A stretch of DNA of 64,000 bases, from the NCBI RefSeq assembly GCF_018340385.1, contig NC_056586.1:19336412-19400411 (forward strand), read 5' to 3'. Each line of letters begins with the position of its first letter. Positions within the stretch are counted from its first letter, which is position 1. The notes beneath the pieces were generated by a model, which made no database searches, was not told the DNA's origin, and saw only the letters and a program-made list of their open reading frames with translations. The DNA comes from Cyprinus carpio. Lineage: Eukaryota; Chordata; Actinopteri; Cypriniformes; Cyprinidae. The translations under genes were made by a program, and so were the position numbers. This document shows positions 18,901-30,965 of this stretch, piece by piece.

Positions 18901-20552
18901 TTAACACTTTTTTTCAGCAAGGACACATTAAATTGATCAAAAGTGACAGTAAAGACTTTATAATGTTAAAAATATTTTTTTCACAGTTTGCAAAAAAATA
19001 TTAAGCAGCGGAACATTTGATAGGCTAATAATAATGAAAATGTTTCTTGATCACCAAATCAGCATATAAAAACAAAAATTTGTTAAATTTTTCTAAAAAT
19101 TGTTAAATTGTAATAATTTTTCATATTATTACTGTCTTACTCTATTTTAGATCAAATAAATGTTCAAAAACATTAAAAAATCTTACAGACCGCAAACTTT
19201 AAAACGGAAGTGTAGCTTTTGTATGACGCTGCATACAAAATAATATTTGTGCATATGTGCACCTGTAACATCTTTACATTAGTTAATAATAAATAGTAAA
19301 TATTTATATTAAACATTTGAATAATAAATGTTTTTTGTTATTTATATTTTAGATTACTTTTATGTTTTTTGTTTTGATTATTAATTTTTTATTATTATTG
19401 TTTAGATATTGTCACTTAAAAAAAAAAATTGTCATGTTTTTAGTAACGGCTTCCACAGACGTAATGATACGGTGTGACCTTATGCCTGTGTCATTTCTCT
19501 TCACTATATAGGAGAATCTTGAACGAGAAATAGTAGAAGTGAAGCGCAGACAGCGAGAGAGTACTCCGACTGCAGCCAAGCGACGTTCAACAGCCACCTG
19601 CTCCTCACGAGACAAAGACATGGAAGGAGTTGCACTGGAGTCCATCCTACAGAGGTTTAACAGTCGCCAATCCCGCCGTAAAGCCGGAACCGGTTCACCC
19701 ACACAGGGAAAATTTACTGAGACCACCAAACAGGAGAACCGCCCCGCTGACAACAGAGAGGTCAAGAGAGACAGCTGGATCAAAAGGGCCACGCAATCCC
19801 CCTTGATCAAGGAGAACACTGATAAGGATGAGACGCCCAAGCACCCAGAGATTACAATCTCAAGCCCGGTGCAGGAAAGTGCTGATACCTCAATCAATCA
19901 ACGTGTCTCTGTATTCACGGTGGAGGAGGAGGAGGTTGTGCAGACAGAGAAAGAGGTGCAAGATATGAGAGAGGTGTCACGGAAAGTTTTACAATACCAG
20001 TCCAGTCGAAGTAGCATTTCATCCGGTGAGACCCTGTCACCAATCCTGTCTCCCAGGCAGAAGTTCTTCCATGAAGACAGAAGACAGCTGCTTATCCTGA
20101 CCATAGAAGAAAACACCTCTAAATCCAGCTCTCTGCTGCAGAACGGCCAGATCATCAATCGCCGGCACACAATTGCACTTCTCAAGGCCAGTTGTGAAAA
20201 TACCAGCCAAGAGGATCTATTCGTGCCTAGTAATCTAAACTCATCTCCGGCTCCCTCTATAGGTGTTATTGGAAAAGGGAAATCTGTGGATTGCGGTATG
20301 ATTGCCACACTACAAAACTCCACAGAGACTGTGAAAGATTCAGACACCAAGCCACTTAATTTTCAAGAAGAATCGCAATCTATTGACTCATCACAATCAC
20401 AATCAGCCGAGCCAGAGGTGAAGACTGAAGAGACAGAACCTAGCTTGCAGTTTAGTACTGGGAAGAGAAATAGCCAAACAATATCATTTAAAAGCACTAA
20501 AGAGGGCTTCAGTTTTATGTCTTTATTTAAGCGTTGGCGTGCAAAAGACTAA
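12981..20552 (+). CDS. fhdc1-like: FH2 domain-containing protein, FHDC1 family (formin)
   Basis: Coding exons: 12981-13307, 15011-15072, 16228-16330, 16451-16536, 16742-16842, 17258-17328, 17474-17581, 17679-17749, 18193-18310, 18518-18682, 19512-20552. All are GT-AG, giving 750 residues. The start is the first ATG after an in-frame TGA (12945-12947). Residues 2-24 form an FH1 of two polyproline tracts split by IA. The FH2 domain spans about residues 45-405, with NFNWEAIP, MNIGIFLKQFKR, GNYMNSGGYAGSAVGF and KLADTKANKPGMNL. The tail (about 406-750) is low-complexity and Ser/Glu-rich, with basic patches (KRRQRE, AAKRRS) and a C-terminal MSLFKRWRAKD. FHDC1-type formins nucleate actin and affect Golgi and microtubule organisation. 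There is no GTPase-binding, DID or DAD region, as usual for this family. Linkage to arfip2 and trim3 mirrors human ARFIP1-FHDC1-TRIM2. Which fish FHDC paralogue this is cannot be fixed here. Confidence 0.93.
13308..15010. other. Intron 2 of the FHDC gene with (TA)n/(TACATA)n tract
   Basis: This is non-coding. Positions 13775-13990 are a TA/TACATA low-complexity tract. On both sides of its last part a 20-base motif (AGTGGTT.TCAAACAGTTTAC) is repeated directly (about 13940 and 14007). A small (AAT)n run lies at 14090-14106. Nothing else was recognised. Confidence 0.7.
16992..17170. mobile_element. Fragment of AGGGATAGTTCACCC-type element
   Basis: AAAGGGTTGCTCCACCACAA then ATGAAAATTTTGTCATTAATTACT resembles the end of a repeat family also present at 10281, 36892, 54320, 56368 and 57835. 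It is a short intronic relic in the FHDC gene. Confidence 0.6.
18838..19217. mobile_element. MITE copy in FHDC-gene intron
   Basis: Terminal sequences (TTTTGGGGTCAGTAAGATTT at left, CTTACAGACCGCAAACTTT at right) are inverted copies of each other. The body shares CTTGATCACCAAATCAGCATA with other copies in the window. No coding capacity. The rest of this intron (18683-19511) is AT-rich filler. Confidence 0.8.
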
Positions 20553-21330
20553 TCAAGTGAGCTTGATTCGGACAGTGTGGACCCATGATCTTTAAACAAA
20601 AACATGTTTTCTATTTATTCAGTTTAGTTCTATTTATGCTAGATGTCGTGCTGCGTTTATGGAAAACAAGCTTGGTGCTTTGTCACTGTTTGCTTGTTCA
20701 AACAGTGAATGGACATTTATTTTCATGTCTACTATAAAAGGAGAAAAAAATAATGCACATGCACACAGAATCCTAATAACATAATGAATTCAAAAACCTT
20801 GTTGAGATCAGTTGAAAACGAGATGTTTTACCTGCAGTGCTCTTTTTTCAACAAAAGGGGGCAGTAAAGGATATTTTTCCATGATGATACAGCTTCTGTA
20901 TTTGCAAAAATGAACCATTTACAATGCCGAGACCCAGAGTAATCATCCTCAGTTTTGATTATAGACTGACCAATCAAAATAGCTGGTAAACCTGGTTGTT
21001 ATTCACCATATAAAACCACAAATTGTAACAAAAATATTTTTTTATTTGAAAATATGTACTCTTTGAGTACACAGACAGTGTATTGTCTGATGAACAATTT
21101 AAAGTTTTATTATTATTATTATTATTAGTATTCTATTGACCTGATAACTTAGCTCATACCGTATCATGTTTCTGAAAAATGTCTCTGAATGGTTATTGCA
21201 GTCTGACATTCTCCTTCAGATCAGTCCACAGATCAGAGCAATCGCCTACTGATGAAATTGGAAATAGAGAGTTTCATGTAATTTGTGGTTTTCAATGCTC
21301 TAAAAATGAAATAAAGTCTTTTATTTGAGT
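20553..21330 (+). terminator. FHDC-gene 3' UTR with poly(A) signal
   Basis: After the TAA at 20550-20552 the first canonical AATAAA is at 21310-21315, giving a 3' UTR of about 0.77 kb. It includes an (ATT)n run near 21108-21127. Confidence 0.6.
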
Positions 21331-22721
21331 CATCACTGATAAAACCTCTGCATTTGATTTTCAATATAAGATTTCAAGAAAATTTAGAGACCATGTTCCA
21401 GTTAGGAGTCAATCATACACTAAGATGCATAAGTGCATTTTTACATGGTTTTATTTTTCCTGTGATTAGGCCAGCTATATTTATCTTTGTGTGTGTGTGT
21501 GACCACAACAAGAGGCTTGTTGATGCAGTTATACATGGTCTTAAATGTTTTGTCTGCTGAGCTTAGTAATGAGAAGCCTTGATAAAAACACTGAGACTTA
21601 GTTAGGGAGAATAGATAATGTCATAGGGCCCCCTATAGACTAGATCTGCATTAGGTGGTCTAATCAGTGTCTTCTAGACAGCCTGAGACTCTGTGGGGGT
21701 GGAGTTTTGGGGGAGGGGGTGTTTGGCTGATTGTGTGAGTGAATCATCATCAGTCTCAAAGAACTGAGAATAAAGGGTCAAGCGCTGATTGAATGTCACA
21801 ACATGCTATGGTTATAGTTCAGCTGATCCTGAAAATGGCTCTTTGGAATGTGTAGGACAGGTTTTGGTGGCTTTAAACAGTGTAATATTTTACAGTACAT
21901 GTCTAAATGCTGGATGCTGTTTATTTCAGATTCTTGAATTGTTTAGAGATGTATTTAATTTCTTTAAATAATATGAATAAACAGTTTGTAAATTTAATAA
22001 CAGAAATGTTGGAATGATAGGTCTTTATTTCAATATAAAAAAACACAAAAATGATTAAATTATTATTATATAAAACTTTAATTATTACTTTGATTAACCA
22101 ATATTTAATAGTATAAAATAAATACAAATATAAATATGTTAAATATGACATTATTTCATTTGTTTAATAATTATTGTTATTATTATTATATAAAACAAAA
22201 TGTTCATTACCAGTATTTATTATATTGGTAGGAATTATAATAGAAAATAGAAAATAAATAATATACTCATTTAAATCACACAGTTGCAGTTTTCAATGTG
22301 AATAATAGACATGTTAAATATTTAATTTTTTGAAGTTATTATTATAAAACAAATGTATTTTACACAATATTTAATATAAAGTATAATATAAAAAAATCAG
22401 CTGACATTATTATTATTATTTTTTACTATTATTTTTTGGCAGAGCACACCATATAATGCACATGATAAGCAAATGTATATTAATGTTCAGTCTATGTCTT
22501 ATCATCTGCTGACGTGGCTCGGGAGACAGTCTGCCTCTGCCATCTGGCTGCCTTAGGCTGGATGCAGTCTCCATAGCAACCACCACCTTCATAATGAAAG
22601 CCCAAGACTTCAGTCTTACATCCCCCACCTATCTGTAAACAAAGCCCAACCCTTGGACTGCAGCCTCATAACCCCACCCACACAGCCTTACTTTCACTCA
22701 TATCATCTACGGCCATAATGA
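21331..22721. other. Intergenic DNA, no gene seen
   Basis: This stretch is AT-rich with scattered (TTA)n. It includes a G-rich segment (21694-21719) with three runs of five G. No open frame has splice support or a known motif. Confidence 0.5.
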
Positions 22722-23016
22722 CTACCGGGCAAAAGTTTGGATCAGTAAGACTTGTAATGTTTTTTTAAAGAAGTCTCTTATGCTGATCAAGGGTGCATTT
22801 ATTTGATCAAAAATAAACAGTTATCTTGCAAAATGTTATTACAATATAAAATAATGGTTTCTATTTTAATATCCTTTAAAATATAATTTATTTCTGTGAT
22901 GCAAAGCTGAATTTCCATCAGCCATTACTCCAGTATAAAGTGTCACATGATCCTTAAGAAACCATTGTAATATACTGATTTATTATTAGAATTATCAACA
23001 GTTGTACTGCCAAATA

Positions 23017-23063
<47 letters not shown>

Positions 23064-23592
23064 AGCCATTGGAAAACTGCAATATTTTTTTCAGGATTCT
23101 TTAATGTATAAAAAGTTAAGAATTTTTTCCCAAAATATAAATCTTTTCTAACAATATAACCCTTTGCAATCACTTCTTTTTTAACTGTAGTGTATATATT
23201 GTTAGAAAAGATTTATATTTTAAATAAATGTTCTTCTTTTTAACTTTTGATTCATCAAAGAATCCTGAGTATTAAAGTATTACAGGTTCCAAAAAAATAT
23301 GAAGCAGTGCAACAGTTTCCAGCACCGATAATAAATCAGCATTTCTCAATCATGTGACACTGAAGACTTGAGTAATGATGCTGAAAATTCAGCTTTGCAT
23401 CACAGGAATAAATTAGATTTTAATGTATATTAAAAAAGAAAAAAAAAATATTTCACAATAATATTTCACAATATTACATTTTTTCCTGTATTTTTTATCA
23501 AATAAATGCAGCCTTGATGAGCATAAGAAACAACATTTAATAAAAAACATTAAAAATTGTTCTGATCCCAAACTTTTGACCGGTAGTGTATG
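22722..23592. mobile_element. Long hairpin (foldback) MITE, about 870 bp
   Basis: The left arm begins CTACCGGGCAAAAGTTTGG and the right arm ends CCAAACTTTTGACCGGTAG, its near-exact reverse complement. The two arms stay complementary inward for about 430 bp each. Shared blocks include GTGATGCAAAGCTGAATTT, whose complement AAATTCAGCTTTGCATCAC is at 23384-23402. They meet near 23165-23215 at AAATCTTTTCTAACAATATA and its complement. A (TA)n run (23022-23058) lies in the left arm. It encodes nothing and is the fullest copy here of a family that also occurs in introns of all four genes. Confidence 0.88.
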
Positions 23593-24159
23593 TATGTATA
23601 TATAAAAAAGGGACCAGATGTTTTTTCTAGGGTGTGTCGTACGATGTCACCTCCACTTTGGAATTAATTAGCGTTGTAATATGATTGCAATTTTTTTTTG
23701 CAATTTTTATTTTGTTTTTTTTTTTCTCCAAAACATATGTAGATAAAGACTGAAATTCAACCAGTCAGAAGATGCAGATATTCAGGAATCTCTTTTCCTC
23801 AATAGCTGTGACAGAGCATCACATTGTCCTTTACTAATCTCTGTTACTAAACTACTCTTTCCAATGAACCAATCCATCTAACCAAACAATCTACAAACAT
23901 AATGTATAAACTTTTTTTACGAATTGGTTGGGTGATTGATAAAACATAAAACACTTGTTGTTTACACATACAAGCGTTTACCGTTGTATCCTTCAGAAAG
24001 TGAACAAATCCGTTAACGAATCTTTTTTTCTTTTTTTTCTTCTTCAGATTCAAAAGATTCAAGTCACTGGGATGAACAAAAAGACCCACAACCATTGAGT
24101 CAACCCTTTTCAGATATACGGTTTAAATAATTACATATTCCAAAATGCTAACTCTTATT

Positions 24160-24398
24160 GGCTATCATAGCTCCTCCTATTCCGGTGCTGACCAATGAAT
24201 GAACAGCTTTTGCATTCGCACACGCCCACAATCTCAGTTCACTGTCCCCTCCTTACCGACTCTCCCTTCCAGAGAAAAGGACTGCAGTTTTTCATGAAAA
24301 ACCGTGAAAACTGGATTTTTTATCGGACGTTGACAATGAAAAACGCTTTCTTCCGTTATTCATGCTGACTCTTCTTGTAAATCCGGCCCAGGTTTCAC
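24160..24398 (+). promoter_or_regulatory. trim3: Candidate distal promoter and 5' UTR exon of trim3
   Basis: A G+C-richer block contains CCAAT-type motifs (CCAATGAATG near 24190, and a reverse CCAAT, ATTGG, near 24158) and pyrimidine-rich DNA. It ends at a donor CAC|GTGAGT (24398/24399). It is the only promoter-like segment between the FHDC 3' end and trim3, whose first coding exon has an upstream acceptor and therefore needs a 5' non-coding exon. The link across about 10 kb is inferred. Confidence 0.35.
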
Positions 24399-26993
24399 GT
24401 GAGTGCGCTAGTTTCTTACCGTCGCCTCTTCCAAAATTAGGCTCATTTTGTCATTGCAGCTAATGCGTTGATACATAATGTTGAATACTTCATTGACATT
24501 TGTACAGGAGACAGACATCTCCGTGGCTTGATGGCTGAAATCAGCCCCCGTTCTTTGTAAACGTTACCCTCGGTTTTTACAGTGTTCCAATGTCCACCAT
24601 CTCCGAGGATGTGAGGAAGTCTTAAAATATCTGCAGGATGTTGATTCACCTGTAGTATGTCATGGGGCTGTGCTTTGGGTCGACGAGTTTGACACAGGTC
24701 TTCATGTTCCATTGTTTCACTCAGCATGCAGAATGAACGTCATGACATCACATATTATATGCACTTTTTTTTTATAGTGTCCGTACGCTGTGACCACTCC
24801 TGCATAGATATCTTTTGTCTCTTGAAGTACATCTTGTAAAGTTCATGCAAGGCCTGCTGATGAATCATCTAAATTAGGTGTTTAATTTGACTTGTTTGAT
24901 GCATATTGTTAATGACACTGCATGTCTGTATTAGCGATCAACAACGTTTTAAAATTATTTTTTTCTGATAGGCCTACTAATTATTTTAGCTTTAAGTGGC
25001 CCATAACCGATTCTTGTTTTTAATTACGATTTATTTCTGATTTTTGATATAGTGGAACTCAAATAATCACTTGACAACAGCAAAAACACATTATGCATCT
25101 AATTTAAATGATGATAAGGAGAACATGTTGTCACATTAAGTCAATTATGACAATGTTGAATGTGTCCAACACACACACACACACACTGTAATCTATCTTC
25201 ACGGATATATAGAGCTCAAAATGATCAACCTCTTTCTAGTATTTAGTACAGTTTACTACAGATACTTCTGAGAAATAAGTTGCAGTCTTACATCCAAATT
25301 ACTCTTGTTCTCTGCGGCATTTATTCCCTCATAAGTCTGTCTCAAATTGCTTTTTTCTTGTCTCCTCAATCATGCACGATTGCTCATGGATGTCATGAAT
25401 TTGACTACAGAAGCGGGCAAAATTTAAGCCCTTTTAGTGTTCCATGCATTAGTTGCGAGTAAAAGACGTTAAATATTTCATTTGGTGTAAATGCAGTGCA
25501 AGACTAATTGGGGTTGTTTTAAAAATGACAGGTTTGTAAGTGACAAAGACAGTATAATTATGCTGAACAGGTTGCCATGATGTGTTAATACATGCAGCGA
25601 TTAAAATGATATCTAATGTATATATTTCATTATTCTGTGGTGACTCATATTGATTTGTAGTCCAGATACTGAAAGACAGACTATACAATCATCAGGCAAG
25701 TGTGGCACTGAATGGATTTGCCAAAGTAATGATACAATAAGTCCATTCAGTTCCCAAGGAGCTACTAGTTTAATGTTAAACCACATGAAGAGACTTCATA
25801 ACCCCTTTTCCATCACGCTTGTTTTGTGTCCTCTTTTGGTACCAGAAACACCTATGTAAAGTATGAATATGCTAAAATAAAGTAGAGTCTTAAGAAAGTT
25901 TTGCAGGGCCGTCTGCTCAATATACAGCAGCTGTTGCCTGCTTTGGCACAGAAAATTCTCAGCTGTTCCTTTCACAGTGTCTTCATCTGTTTGAGAAGAA
26001 GGATGAAAGTGTAGGCTTTACATCAGTAGGCTTTACATTTTCCCCCAGCTACAGATTATGCATTGTATAACTGCATTATCACTGACATGTAGAAATGTTT
26101 TGCTGCAGTGGTGTGAGAATCTGCTTTAGCTCTGAGTAGGATGTTAATGCATATTCAGTGACCTTTTGTTGTTTGCTTCATAAATGCTGCTGAATTCTGA
26201 GCCTAACTGGTTGGATAGTGAGATGCTACGCTGTAACTAGACTTACACCCCATATGTGATGAAGATAACATGTTACTGGTGTTGAACGTGATGATTGCAA
26301 CAAAATGAAACCAGCCGCTGTTTATGGTGCATTTTATCCAACAAGGAGAATAGCTGTGGAGAGGTCAATATTCTGCTTGTCATGTCATGTTTAGTGTCTG
26401 TGCAGGGTTTGGTGAAGGTTCGTGCTGGACGGATGCTGTAGGTTGATGTTAAGCAAAGCAGACAGACTGACAATAGCCTGTTCCTGGTGAATCGATGTAT
26501 GGGAATCACGTCTTCGGGAGAGTGACAGTTTACTCTGCAGTCCTGCCATTGAGTTGACAGACAGGGGGCTGGGCGGCACCCGGTGGTCTGGAATATTTTA
26601 CCTTGCAGAAATGTGAAGTTTGTGTATTTCTCTGTGTGTGTGTGTGTGTGCGCAGAAGAATTTAACTTGTTACACACAAGTGCACTCGTGCATCACAATG
26701 AATGTAATCATGCTGACTAGATTTGTCTAGGTAGTGTGAGATTGATTTTATTGGATGTGTTGGATCTCTCTTCTTTCTTTCTTTCTCTCCCTCAGTCTTA
26801 ACCTGTGCAGTCAAAGTAATGAAACATTTAAATAAGACGTTTTTTTCATTAAAGTACTTTTCAGACTGACTAGTATTTCTTTTACAACTGACTATATCAT
26901 TACTGTTTAATTTCTGAGAGCATAAGAACTAAATAATCATTGGACTACAAAAATAAAAACCACTGAACCACAAATTAGAACATGCAATATATT

Positions 26994-27031
<38 letters not shown>

Positions 27032-27105
27032 TTGTTGTGTACTGTTAAGCTTCAAATGCGTTGTTTCTCACTTGAGCATAAATGTAAGCAAAATGTAAAA
27101 ATACT

Positions 27106-27462
27106 AGTGCTGTCAAATGATTAATCACGATTAATCACATCCAAAATAAAAGTTTTTGTTTACATAATATTTGCGTGTATGCTGTGTATATTTATAATGT
27201 ATATATAATTACAAACACATGCATGTATACATTTAAGAAAAATATGTTATGTTTATATATTAAATATATTTATATATAATATAAAATATAAGAATATAAA
27301 TATATAAATGTATATACATGTAAATATTTTCAAAATATTTACTGTATGTGTATGTATTTTATATATACATAATAAATATACACAGTACACATACATATAG
27401 TATGTAAACAAAAACTTTTATTTTGGATGCGATTAATCGCGATTAATCATTTGACAGCACTA
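27106..27462. mobile_element. MITE with about 60-bp terminal inverted repeats
   Basis: The left end AGTGCTGTCAAATGATTAAT and the right end ATTAATCATTTGACAGCACT are reverse complements, and the match continues through GATTAATC, CATCCAAAATAAAAG and TTTTTGTTTACATA. The inside is TA-rich and non-coding. A related half-copy lies at about 55175-55235 in a C4 intron. Confidence 0.9.
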
Positions 27463-28987
27463 AAAAATACATAATTTATTAAAATACTGCATTATTTTAT
27501 TTTGCGAAGACTGTTGTTGTTGTTGTTTGAAACAAAGAAATTACCAACTTATTTGAAAAGTGTACTGTAAATATCAGTTAAACTAAAAATAAAATAAAAA
27601 ATTACATTTGTCACATTTAATGAATTATGCAGTATCCTATTATAAATACCCGATTTAGTTGAAAAGTGTAAATATCAGTAATAATTAATTCATTAAAATT
27701 ATATCCTATTTAATGCATCGTGCAATATGACCATTCAAAATTCATACCATATTTTTATAGGTTATTTTTATAAATTACATAAAAACAATTATATTTATAC
27801 TTATAAACAAATTAATATATTTAAACAAACAAATGCATTTAGACTATTCAAAATTTAGATCATTATTTTTTAACACTATAATACTACAGGTTGACATATC
27901 TTTCTTGACATGGCACATTTTCCTCCATCTGCTTTCATTCACAGAGCTGTTTCGTTATGTTATTGTGGGTTAGTGCAGATGTCCAGGTGACCTCACCACA
28001 TTGCTGGTGGACAGTAACACAAGTTTATATAGTGTGACTAATGACTGCTTTGGAAAATGTGGTATAACTTGTACTGCAGCAATTTGCCACTGCGTCTTAT
28101 GTCATTTACCAAAAGACAAATGGCTTCATTTTCATCCTTCTGCTTGTTACAGTGTACTAATGAGTCAATATGGTGTTGAATAATCATTGGGTAAATGATA
28201 TGGAGTAACTGATAGGAATTAATGGATGGATTCATCCATCTGGTTTTAAAGATGCAGGGTGCTGTGCGGCGCAGCAGACAAGGCTTTCATTAGGCTGAAC
28301 AGGAGCCAAGCATCTCCCAGTGGACTTGGCATCTGGGCTGCCGCAGCAGGACAGCCATTCCTTTATGCCTCATAACAGCACTGTTTAGTTATTCAGGATC
28401 CGATGTGATAAGAAATTCATGAACTGTCTCATTTGTGATGATATCTAGTCTTGGTTAGGTGTGGATGAAGATCAGGGTTGATGTTATCAACCTCCTCTTT
28501 TCCAACAATGACCGAATGACTGTTAGTTCATCTGATGGTAGAACCAAAAGAGTGACATTATTATTGTCAGAATAGGCCACTCAACATACATATGTGACTG
28601 TTTATTGTGACACTGATAAGAAGTGGATTGTGTTGACTCTCACACGTCAAGTAATGCTCTTGTATTCATCTACTTTCACACCAGCTTCCAATACTTTTTA
28701 TTTATACTGATAGAAGGGTATTTCTTTCGCAAGACATTAGTTTTATTTTAGGCATATTTACTCTTTTGTCAAGGCAAAAGAATCATTTTGAAGAATCAGA
28801 ATCTTCACACATACATGACAGATCACGTCTTTTAAGCTCAGTTTTTACTAAATCACTAAATCAGTGAGTTGAACTTGAACTGGACTAGTCAGATTTGTGA
28901 ATGAATCATTTCTTTGAGTAGCTTATTTTCACCAAACTGTTGATTCTGTTCACAAATTGGACTGAACAATTCATTGATGAATTAGAC

Positions 28988-29098
28988 TGGGCTGCATTTT
29001 CCAAAAGCATTGTAAGCCTAAGTAGATTGCAAACACCATTGGTGCCAATGGTTTCAATGATCTACTTAGGGTTATTATGCTTTTGGGAAACACAACCC
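28988..29098. mobile_element. Compact palindromic MITE, about 110 bp
   Basis: GGGCTGCATTTTCCAAAAGC at the left and GCTTTTGGGAAACACAACCC at the right pair with each other. The complementarity runs inward (GCCTAAGTAGATTGC with its imperfect complement, ATCTACTTAGG; AAACACCATTGG with CCAATGGTTTCA) almost to the centre, so nearly the whole unit is one hairpin. Confidence 0.85.
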
Positions 29099-30799
29099 TT
29101 GTATGGTTCTTGAATTCAAATCACTGACTTAATGATCCGATTGATTCATGAATCAATCTTTCAGTCCAATTTGTGAACTGGATTAACAATTAATTGAAAA
29201 GAACCAACTCAAAAAATGTTTATTTGCAAATGGAGCTGATCCGGTTCTTGTGTTTAACTCAACAACTTAACATCAAGCGGTTCTTAAATTATCATGTCAT
29301 CAGAAGACTTGAAATATATAGCAGATGAGTCTTTTATGCTGTGTTTTGTCCTTATTGGAGCTTGACAGATGTGCTCACCGTGAACTGTGTATGGACGAAA
29401 ACTGTTTAAAGATTATTTATATATCCTCTATTTGTACTCTATACAACTCTGTATAAGTATTTATCTATCCCTTTAAGCAGTGGAATTACTTCTCAAATGT
29501 TAAACACAGCGCCTTGAACTCTGACCTTACAGATTTATAGACAGAACAATAACACTAAGACTATTGCTCATAGTGCATAGTCCAACTGTGAAATAAATTG
29601 TGCAATAGTCAGTCAGTGTCTGCGAGCCATATTAAAAGCAGTCTTTTGTATTTGTTCATTATTCATAGATGGACAGGCCAGATGTGGATGCAGCATCAGG
29701 AAATAACTCTTTCATTCCAGCCTGTCCGGCCCACGTCTGCAGTTTAAACATGACATATAAGGATAAAGAAACTCAGATGCATCACTTTGTTAGTGCTCTG
29801 TGACTCATGGCATCTCTGTAAATACCACTTACGCAACTCTCAGCATGCAAGATCAGCCTAGTTATATGTCTGTGCAACTGCTTCCTTGTGGTCTGTAGAT
29901 TTCATAGATTTCTAAAAAGTTTGATCTGTACTAAAACCTCACTCTGGCGACTGGGTGTCGAGGGTCTTTGTAATAGTTTTCTTCAGGCCTGTGATAAATT
30001 GCTTATTGCTTGCTGAGTGCAATATCCTGGAATTATACACAGGTAATGGAAAGAGGCACATGGTGTCTTGCTGAGCTGTTTCGCTAATGTTTATCAATAT
30101 CAAAAAAGTGAAATTTATGGAAATTATGCAGTCTTGGACTCTCTGCTCAGCTCTATTGTCCTAAACAGGCAGCTTATTATTTTGGTAAGCTGTAGGTGGC
30201 AGGGGGCAGGCGGTCTCTGTCCCAGGCAGATTAGACTCAGACTGATTTTGTTTTCTTTTTCCTGAATGTAAGCCTCTGTTACAGTCTGATTGAATGCCAT
30301 CCCTGCTGAAAAGGTCTTAGAATGGGGCATAAAGAAAGAAATATGTTAAAGGCCCTTAAAACCTTGTGCATAATACAGCCCAGGAGACTGTATTACAGTA
30401 TATTAATATTCTGTTTCAGCATATACACCTTTATTGTGTTCTGAATTTTTTTTTTTTTAAATTAGCTTGTTGAAATGTTGCATTATAATGCATTTTTTCT
30501 ATACACTATTATTTTGATTTTGTAAGATTTTTTTATCCTAAGCAACAATCAGATGATGAGCACTGCAACATTTAGTACAAATTGTAGTCGCCGTTAATTT
30601 ATGCTTCGATAACAATATCCATTCAGCAGGAAACCATAAATCAGTGCATGGTGAAGTCAGTACTGACTGCTGTACAAAGAACTCTAGAGCAGTACTTGCA
30701 ATATTCGCTCTGTTGGTCCTCATTATTCTGCATCTATCTGAGACATCTAAAGACATACTTCATTGTGTGGTATATATGAACAACATAAGTGCTTGCAGC

Positions 30800-30965
30800 A
30801 TTGATGAGATATGTTTCTTGAGCACCAAATCAGCATATTAGAATGATTTCTGAAGGATCATGTGACGCTAAGACTGGAGTAATGATGCAGTAAATTACAT
30901 TTTAAATGATATTAAATTAGAAAACCGGTTTTAAATTGTTACAATATTCACAATTACTGGAAAAA
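30800..30965. mobile_element. Truncated MITE of the 22722-23592 family
   Basis: Internal-region sequence only (TTTCTTGAGCACCAAATCAG then CATATTAGAATGATTTCTGAAGG, ATGTGACGCTAAGAC). No terminal repeats are visible. Confidence 0.7.

Noticed and set aside
19412..20350. Antisense open frames of 161 and 150 codons
   Set aside because: They mirror the long final exon of the FHDC gene, which has splice support and a matching phase on the + strand; the antisense proteins match no family.
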